64,000 nt of DNA from Pontibacter sp. E15-1 (GTDB taxonomy: Bacteria > Bacteroidota > Bacteroidia > Cytophagales > Hymenobacteraceae), in assembly GCF_022601975.1 (NCBI RefSeq), contig NZ_JAKVIR010000010.1, positions 62,001 through 126,000 of the forward strand, written 5' to 3'. Positions 59,008-64,000 of this stretch are shown one piece after another. Made by a program: the position numbers and the translations under genes. The notes under the pieces were generated by a model, which worked only from the letters and a program-made list of their open reading frames with translations, searched no databases and was not told where the DNA came from. Position 1 is the first letter of the stretch. Every line of letters begins with the position of its first letter.

Positions 59008-60228
59008 ATGCTCTACTACCTCTTCACATACCTCGACCGCGAATACGATTTTTTCGGAGCAGGTGTATTCCAATACATCTCTTTCCGGGCGGGTATGGCT
59101 ACGCTGGTGTCGCTGCTGATTGCGATGATTTTTGGCGGGAAACTGATAAAAGTCCTGCAGCGCAAGCAGGTGGGGGAGAGCATCCGTGACCTTGGCCTGG
59201 AAGGGCAGTTGGAGAAGCGCGGTACCCCGACCATGGGCGGCCTCATCATCCTGTTTGCCATCCTGGTGCCGACGCTGCTTTTCGCAAGGCTCGATAATAT
59301 CTACATTCTCCTGATGCTGGTGTCCACCGTCTGGTTGGGGCTGATCGGGTTTCTGGATGATTATATCAAGGTGTTCAAGAAGAACAAGGAGGGGCTAGCC
59401 GGGCGTTTCAAGATTCTGGGGCAGGTCGGCCTCGGGCTGATCGTGGGCCTGACGCTGTACTTCAGCGACGACGTAACGGTGCGGCAGTACGTGTTCTCCG
59501 ACGGCTCGACCTCGGCGGTAAACGCAACCAGCAAGTTTATGGACGTCAAGTCGATGATCACCACCATCCCGTTCCGGAAGAACAACGAGCTGGACTACTG
59601 CAACCTGTTTGCGTTCGCAGGGCCGCTCTTTCAGGATTGGTCCTGTTATTTATACATCCCTTTCGTGATCCTGATCATCACGGCGGTATCGAACGGAGCC
59701 AACATCACCGACGGCATCGACGGCCTGGCGGCAGGCACCTCGGCCATTATCGGCATGACGCTGGCAATCTTCACCTACGTGTCGGGTAACACCATTTTCG
59801 CGGACTACCTCGACATCATGTTTATACCCAACTCCGGCGAGCTGGCCATTTTCTGTCTCGCCTTTGTGGGGGCCTGCGTGGGTTTCCTGTGGTATAACAC
59901 CTATCCGGCCCAGGTATTTATGGGCGACACAGGCAGCCTGGCCATCGGGGGCATTATCGCCGTGCTGGCTCTGATCGTGCGGAAAGAACTGCTGATTCCG
60001 ATCCTGTGCGGCATCTTCCTGGTAGAAAACCTGTCGGTGATGCTGCAGGTGAGTTACTTCAAGTACACGCGCAAGAAATACGGCGAGGGCCGGCGGATAT
60101 TCAAAATGTCGCCGCTGCACCACCATTACCAGAAATCGGGCTATCACGAGTCGAAGATCGTGGGGCGCTTCTGGATCGTGGGCATCATGCTGGCCATCCT
60201 GACCTTGGCGACTTTGAAACTGCGATAA
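59008..60228 (+). CDS. mraY: phospho-N-acetylmuramoyl-pentapeptide transferase
   Basis: Transfers phospho-MurNAc-pentapeptide to undecaprenyl phosphate, forming lipid I. The 406-residue protein has about ten transmembrane helices. It contains [21 protein letters not shown], the catalytic-loop pattern [13 protein letters not shown] and the C-terminal [10 protein letters not shown]. The insertion of about 40 residues near 155-195 ([13 protein letters not shown]) matches the longer Bacteroidota forms. murF, which sits between murE and mraY in E. coli, is absent here. Confidence 0.96.
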   Translation: MLYYLFTYLDREYDFFGAGVFQYISFRAGMATLVSLLIAMIFGGKLIKVLQRKQVGESIRDLGLEGQLEKRGTPTMGGLIILFAILVPTLLFARLDNIYILLMLVSTVWLGLIGFLDDYIKVFKKNKEGLAGRFKILGQVGLGLIVGLTLYFSDDVTVRQYVFSDGSTSAVNATSKFMDVKSMITTIPFRKNNELDYCNLFAFAGPLFQDWSCYLYIPFVILIITAVSNGANITDGIDGLAAGTSAIIGMTLAIFTYVSGNTIFADYLDIMFIPNSGELAIFCLAFVGACVGFLWYNTYPAQVFMGDTGSLAIGGIIAVLALIVRKELLIPILCGIFLVENLSVMLQVSYFKYTRKKYGEGRRIFKMSPLHHHYQKSGYHESKIVGRFWIVGIMLAILTLATLKLR

Positions 60229-60282
60229 GCGTGGTGTTTCGTTTTTCGGAATTCGTTTTTAGATAAAACTCAAGTTTGAGCT

Positions 60283-60678
60283 ATGGTGAATTTTACTGAA
60301 TTGGATGTATGGAAAAAAAGCCGCGAATTGGCCAATGACATCTACAGTATTACGAAATCATTTCCTAAAGAAGAGTTATTCGGTTTGACGAATCAGATGA
60401 GGCGAGCAGCTGTATCGGTAGTGTCAAACATAGCAGAGGGCTGTGGGAGACAGCATACGAAAGATGCGATACAGTTCTTTTACATTGCCAGAGGCTCTGC
60501 TTTTGAACTGGAAGCTCAGGTGCTGATTGCTTATGACCAAAAATACCTGGCAGAAAGTATACTGGAGTCGACTCTGGAGCAGCTAGCTAAATGCAAGCAA
60601 TTGCTAAACGGCTTCATTAATTACTACAAGAATCGTTCAGCGAAAAACGATACACGAAACACGAACAACGAACAATGA
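60283..60678 (+). CDS. four-helix bundle protein (23S rRNA-IVP-like family)
   Basis: A 131-residue protein of the family first found in 23S rRNA intervening sequences: FTELDVWKKSRELANDIY, FPKEELFGLTNQMRRAAVSV and SNIAEGCGR. Its function is unknown. It is inserted between mraY and murD, in the same orientation, and overlaps murD by 4 bp. The base composition is richer in A+T than its neighbours, and the flanks repeat CGTTTTTCG / CGAACAACGAACAATG-like words. It is probably a later insertion into the dcw cluster. Confidence 0.9.
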   Translation: MVNFTELDVWKKSRELANDIYSITKSFPKEELFGLTNQMRRAAVSVVSNIAEGCGRQHTKDAIQFFYIARGSAFELEAQVLIAYDQKYLAESILESTLEQLAKCKQLLNGFINYYKNRSAKNDTRNTNNEQ

Positions 60679-62018
60679 GAATAGCGATACTAGGAGCAGG
60701 AGAGAGTGGAGTAGGGGCCGCTTTGCTGGCAAAGGCAAAGGGGCTCGATGTGTTTGTGTCGGATATGGGGGAGATAAAGGAGCAGTATAAAGCCAAGCTG
60801 GCCACGGCGGCCATACCCTTTGAGGAGGGAACGCATACGCTCGAAAAGATCCTGAGTGCAAAAGAGATCATCAAGAGCCCGGGCATTCCCGACAAGGCTT
60901 CGATTATACAGGAGGCGATGAAACGCGACATCCCGATCATCTCGGAGATTGAGTTTGCCGGGAGGTATACCGATGCCAGGTTTATCTGCATCACGGGCAC
61001 CAACGGCAAAACGACGTCCACGCTCCTGACATACCATTTGCTGAAGAGCGCAGGCATCAACGTGGGTCTGGCCGGTAATATCGGCGAGAGCCTGGCGGAG
61101 AAGGTGATCGACAACAAGCACGACTATTACGTGGTGGAGCTGAGCAGCTTCCAGCTGGATAACATGTACCAGTTCAAGGCGCACATCGCCGTGCTCACCA
61201 ACATCACCCCCGACCACCTTGACCGCTATGAGTATAGTATGGAGAAGTATGCCGCGTCTAAAATGCGTGTGGCGCAAAACATGACCGGTGCCGACTTCTT
61301 CCTCTACAATGCCGACGACGAGAACATCGCCAGGGCGTTTGATGGCGCGTCGTTTGCCGGCACAGCGGTGCCCTTCACCTTAAAAGGCGCCGACAAAGGC
61401 AAAGTATACCTCGAGGGGCAAAATATAAAAGTGGATGTGAAGTTTTATGAGGGGACGGTAGACACGTCTAAATCAAGCCTGATCGGGAAGCACAACCAGT
61501 ACAACACCATGGCTGCCGTTGCCGTGGCCAAACTGCTGAAAGTGGAGGATGCTGTGATTGCGCAGGCCCTCGAGACCTTCCAGAACGCAGACCACCGCTT
61601 GCAGGAGGTTGGCGTTGCAAAGGAAGTGACCTATATAAACGACTCGAAAGCCACCAACGTGGAGGCAGTGTGGTACGCGCTGGAAGGCATTAAGCAGCCC
61701 ATCATCTGGATTGCGGGCGGCGTGGACAAAGGCAACGACTACAGCAGCCTGGTAGAACTGGCCCGTGAGAAAGTGAAAGTGCTCGTGTGCCTGGGCAAAG
61801 ACAACCAGAAGTTGAAAGAGGCCTTCGGGAGAGTGGTGCCGATTATTGCGGAAACCACCTCCATCGACTACGCCGTGCGCCTGAGCCGCTCGCTGGCAAC
61901 GCCCGGAGACGTGGTGCTGCTGTCGCCGGCCTGCGCCAGCTTCGATTTGTTCGACAATTACGAGCACCGCGGGCAGCGTTTTAAGGAGGCCGTGGAAAAA
62001 ATAGTGCTGAAGAAATAA
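60675..62018 (+). CDS. murD: UDP-MurNAc-L-Ala:D-Glu ligase
   Basis: Adds D-glutamate to the stem peptide. The 447-residue ligase has the N-terminal Rossmann-like ILGAGESGVGAALLA, the ATP loop ITGTNGKTTSTLLTYH, the LSSFQLD signature, and WIAGGVDKGNDY. Its ATG overlaps the stop of the four-helix-bundle gene (ATGA), so that insert is now coupled to it. Confidence 0.96.
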   Translation: MRIAILGAGESGVGAALLAKAKGLDVFVSDMGEIKEQYKAKLATAAIPFEEGTHTLEKILSAKEIIKSPGIPDKASIIQEAMKRDIPIISEIEFAGRYTDARFICITGTNGKTTSTLLTYHLLKSAGINVGLAGNIGESLAEKVIDNKHDYYVVELSSFQLDNMYQFKAHIAVLTNITPDHLDRYEYSMEKYAASKMRVAQNMTGADFFLYNADDENIARAFDGASFAGTAVPFTLKGADKGKVYLEGQNIKVDVKFYEGTVDTSKSSLIGKHNQYNTMAAVAVAKLLKVEDAVIAQALETFQNADHRLQEVGVAKEVTYINDSKATNVEAVWYALEGIKQPIIWIAGGVDKGNDYSSLVELAREKVKVLVCLGKDNQKLKEAFGRVVPIIAETTSIDYAVRLSRSLATPGDVVLLSPACASFDLFDNYEHRGQRFKEAVEKIVLKK

Positions 62019-62045
62019 GGTATACATAGCCAAAGCCAAAGGTTT

Positions 62046-63212
62046 ATGATAAAGCAGTTGTTGCAGAAGAACATGAAGGGGGATGCCGTGTTATGGGGCA
62101 TCGTGATCATCTTTTCGCTGATCAGCGTGGCCGTGGTGTATTCTGCGACGGGTACCCTGGCCTACAAGAAGATGGAGGGCAACACCGAGTATTTCCTCTT
62201 CAAGCACTCCTTTCTGATCATCGTTGGGCTTGCCTTTATGTGGGCCGCCCACAAAATCAACTACCGCTATTACTCGAAGCTGTCGTTACTGGCCCTGATT
62301 TTATCGGCCCCCTTGCTGATCATCACCTACTTCTATGGCTCGAACATCAACGAGGCCTCCCGCTGGATCACGATTCCGGTGATCAACCAGACATTCCAGC
62401 CATCGGATTTGGCCAAACTGGCGCTTATCTCATACCTGGCCAGCATGCTGTCGAAGCGGCAGCAGGTGCTGCACGACTTTAAGGGAACCCTGATGCCTAT
62501 CTTTGGCTGGACCGTTTTCATTTGCGCCTTTATCGCGCTTACCAACACCTCTACCGCTGTTTTGCTTTTTGCCACGTGCCTGTTGCTGATGTTCATTGGC
62601 CGTGTGCCAATAAAGTTTCTGGCCGGCGTGGTAGTGGTAGGTATCGTAGCGGGAGGCATCGGTTTGGCGGTCGGGCAGCGTATGGACACGGCCATTAGCC
62701 GCGTGCAGGATTTCATGGACCCGAATGAGGTGCCCTTCCAGCTGGAGCAGTCCTATATAGCCATCGCCACAGGCGGCGTGGTGGGCAAGGGGCCCGGCAA
62801 CAGCGACCAGCGCGACATCCTGCCCCACCCATACTCCGACTTTATCTACTCCATCATTCTGGAGGAATACGGCCTGATAGGCGGTGTGACTGTCCTGTTT
62901 ATGTACCTCGCGCTCCTCTACCGCGGCCTCGTGACCGTGAGCAAGAGCAATGGCGCGTTCGGCGGACTCCTGTCTGCCGGGCTTAGCTTTAGCCTGGTAC
63001 TGCAGGGGATGGTGAACATGGCCGTGGCCGTGGGCCTGGGTCCGATCACGGGTCTGCCACTGCCCTTGCTGAGTATGGGCGGTACCTCGCTGATCTTTAC
63101 CGGTATCTCCATCGGGATTATCCTGAGTGTGAGCCGCAGCGAGGACGACCTGGAGCGCAACGCCATGGCCACTACCGTGAACAAACCGCTAAACGCACCC
63201 GTGAATGCCTAA
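62046..63212 (+). CDS. ftsW: lipid II polymerase / cell division protein FtsW
   Basis: SEDS-family septal glycosyltransferase, 388 residues with ten hydrophobic helices. The conserved features are NEASRWITIPVINQTFQPSD, the FMDPNE loop, GVVGKGPGNSDQRDILPHPY and DFIYSIILEEYGLIGG. The 3' end overlaps the murG start by 8 bp. Confidence 0.95.
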   Translation: MIKQLLQKNMKGDAVLWGIVIIFSLISVAVVYSATGTLAYKKMEGNTEYFLFKHSFLIIVGLAFMWAAHKINYRYYSKLSLLALILSAPLLIITYFYGSNINEASRWITIPVINQTFQPSDLAKLALISYLASMLSKRQQVLHDFKGTLMPIFGWTVFICAFIALTNTSTAVLLFATCLLLMFIGRVPIKFLAGVVVVGIVAGGIGLAVGQRMDTAISRVQDFMDPNEVPFQLEQSYIAIATGGVVGKGPGNSDQRDILPHPYSDFIYSIILEEYGLIGGVTVLFMYLALLYRGLVTVSKSNGAFGGLLSAGLSFSLVLQGMVNMAVAVGLGPITGLPLPLLSMGGTSLIFTGISIGIILSVSRSEDDLERNAMATTVNKPLNAPVNA

Positions 63213-64000
63213 GCCGAACCGACCATATCGCATCATCATCAGCGGGGGCGGCACCGGCGGGCACATCTACCCGGCCGTGGCCATCGCTAACCAGCTGAGA
63301 GCCGTGAACCCGGATGCAGACATTCTGTTTGTCGGGGCCAAGGGGCGCATGGAAATGACCCGGGTGCCGGAGGCAGGCTATAAGATCGTGGGACTCTGGA
63401 TCAGTGGGCTGCAGCGCCGTCTCACTTTGGATAACCTGTCTTTTCCGCTGAAGGTGTTTTCCAGTGTGCGTGCAGCGCATAAAATCATACAGGAGTTTAA
63501 GCCCGACGCTGTGGTGGGTATGGGCGGCTATGCCAGCGGTCCGCTGCTGTATGCCGCTACGGCCCGAAACATACCCGCCCTTATTCAGGAGCAGAATTCG
63601 TATGCGGGCATAACCAACAAGCTGCTGGCCAGGCGTGTGGACCGGGTCTGTGTGGCCTATCCGAACATGCAGCGGTTTTTCCCCGCCGAAAAGCTGGTGC
63701 TGACCGGTAACCCGGTGCGCAGCGACATCATGGACAGCCAGCAGAAGCGGCAGGAGGCCTTGCAGCACTTTGGCCTGGTGGGCACGAAGAAAACGATCCT
63801 GGTGATTGGCGGGAGCCTGGGCGCCCGAACCATCAACCATAGCATTGCGGCCGGGCTGCAGCAGATACTGGAGGCAGGCCACCAGCTGATCTGGCAAACC
63901 GGCAAAGCCTATATAGCCGAGGCGCAGGCGCTGGAGGAGAAACACAAAGCACAGGACGTACGCGCCTTCGACTTTATCCGGCGCATGGACCTGGCCTATG
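63205..64000 (+). CDS. murG: undecaprenyldiphospho-muramoylpentapeptide beta-N-acetylglucosaminyltransferase (partial)
   Basis: Makes lipid II by adding GlcNAc to lipid I on the cytoplasmic membrane face. About 265 residues are visible before the window ends. They include the lipid-binding loop ISGGGTGGHIYPAVAIA, GAKGRMEM, VVGMGGYASGPLLYAA, the IQEQNSYAG loop, LTGNPVR, and the UDP-binding start VIGGSLGARTINHS. ATG 63205 lies inside the end of ftsW. The C-terminal quarter is cut off by the window edge. Confidence 0.95.
   Translation, partial: MPKPNRPYRIIISGGGTGGHIYPAVAIANQLRAVNPDADILFVGAKGRMEMTRVPEAGYKIVGLWISGLQRRLTLDNLSFPLKVFSSVRAAHKIIQEFKPDAVVGMGGYASGPLLYAATARNIPALIQEQNSYAGITNKLLARRVDRVCVAYPNMQRFFPAEKLVLTGNPVRSDIMDSQQKRQEALQHFGLVGTKKTILVIGGSLGARTINHSIAAGLQQILEAGHQLIWQTGKAYIAEAQALEEKHKAQDVRAFDFIRRMDLAY

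Noticed and set aside
1..64000. tRNA, rRNA, CRISPR array, insertion sequence or prophage
   Set aside because: Spacers were scanned by eye for tRNA cloverleaf ends, regular direct repeats with spacers, and transposase or phage motifs; none was found.

Overview
This 64-kb window is chromosomal DNA from a Bacteroidota bacterium, most likely of the order Cytophagales and close to Pontibacter/Hymenobacteraceae. That placement is inferred from gene content and style: a moderately high G+C base composition, type IX secretion (T9SS) proteins, starts without Shine-Dalgarno sequences, promoters of the Bacteroidota TTG-N19/20-TAnnTTTG type, and a pink/orange carotenoid gene set. No rRNA, tRNA, CRISPR array, transposase or prophage was seen.

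Layout. (1) 1-2069: the tail of an outer-membrane-like protein, a GntP gluconate-type permease, then a 573-bp gene-poor gap with an array of hairpins and a possible cytochrome c remnant. (2) 2070-12629: the membrane half of respiratory complex I (nuoH-I-J-K-L-M-N), followed closely by purF. (3) 12851-17969: a secreted T9SS cargo protein, an iscS-iscU-orf-iscA iron-sulfur assembly operon on the minus strand, methylmalonyl-CoA epimerase and a Sua5/YrdC protein. (4) 18239-32047: CCA-adding enzyme, a padR-PspC envelope-stress module, a PorV2-PorU2 pair (T9SS-related outer-membrane protein and giant C25 protease), folA, fmt and a NamZ-type muramidase. (5) 32102-36332: an FtsX-type permease, an A+T-rich orphan membrane protein, an MscS channel, a signal-less M23 protein and an HNH/AP2 DNA-binding protein.

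(6) 36751-44586: phenylacetate catabolism. paaE is on the plus strand; paaABCD (with a tandemly duplicated PaaB) and a TetR repressor are on the minus strand; a divergent enoyl-CoA hydratase follows. A CTAACGTTCGTTAG palindrome sits exactly between the -33 and -7 elements of the tetR promoter. (7) 44637-51981: a carotenoid island (crtZ, a CarH/LitR-like MerR regulator with a B12-type photoreceptor signature, an ECF sigma factor, crtI, crtB, a secreted unknown protein, a lycopene cyclase, ispH, crtW). Together these predict ketolated and hydroxylated beta-carotene derivatives, possibly under light control. (8) 53545-64000: the dcw cell-wall and division cluster (mraZ, rsmH, ftsL-like, PBP with PASTA, murE, mraY, a four-helix-bundle insert, murD, ftsW, and murG running off the end).

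Most notable points: upstream of mraZ there are three AAAGTGG-like boxes at exactly 10-bp period, matching the MraZ operator architecture and abutting a cluster of perfect DnaA boxes; a CarH-like regulator lies between carotenoid genes, and the same short motifs (TGTTTAAT and TTAAACTA) occur upstream of both carotenoid transcription units; the complex I cluster is split at a repeat-bearing junction; and an HNH/AP2 protein has lost the expected catalytic histidine, which suggests a domesticated homing-endonuclease fold.
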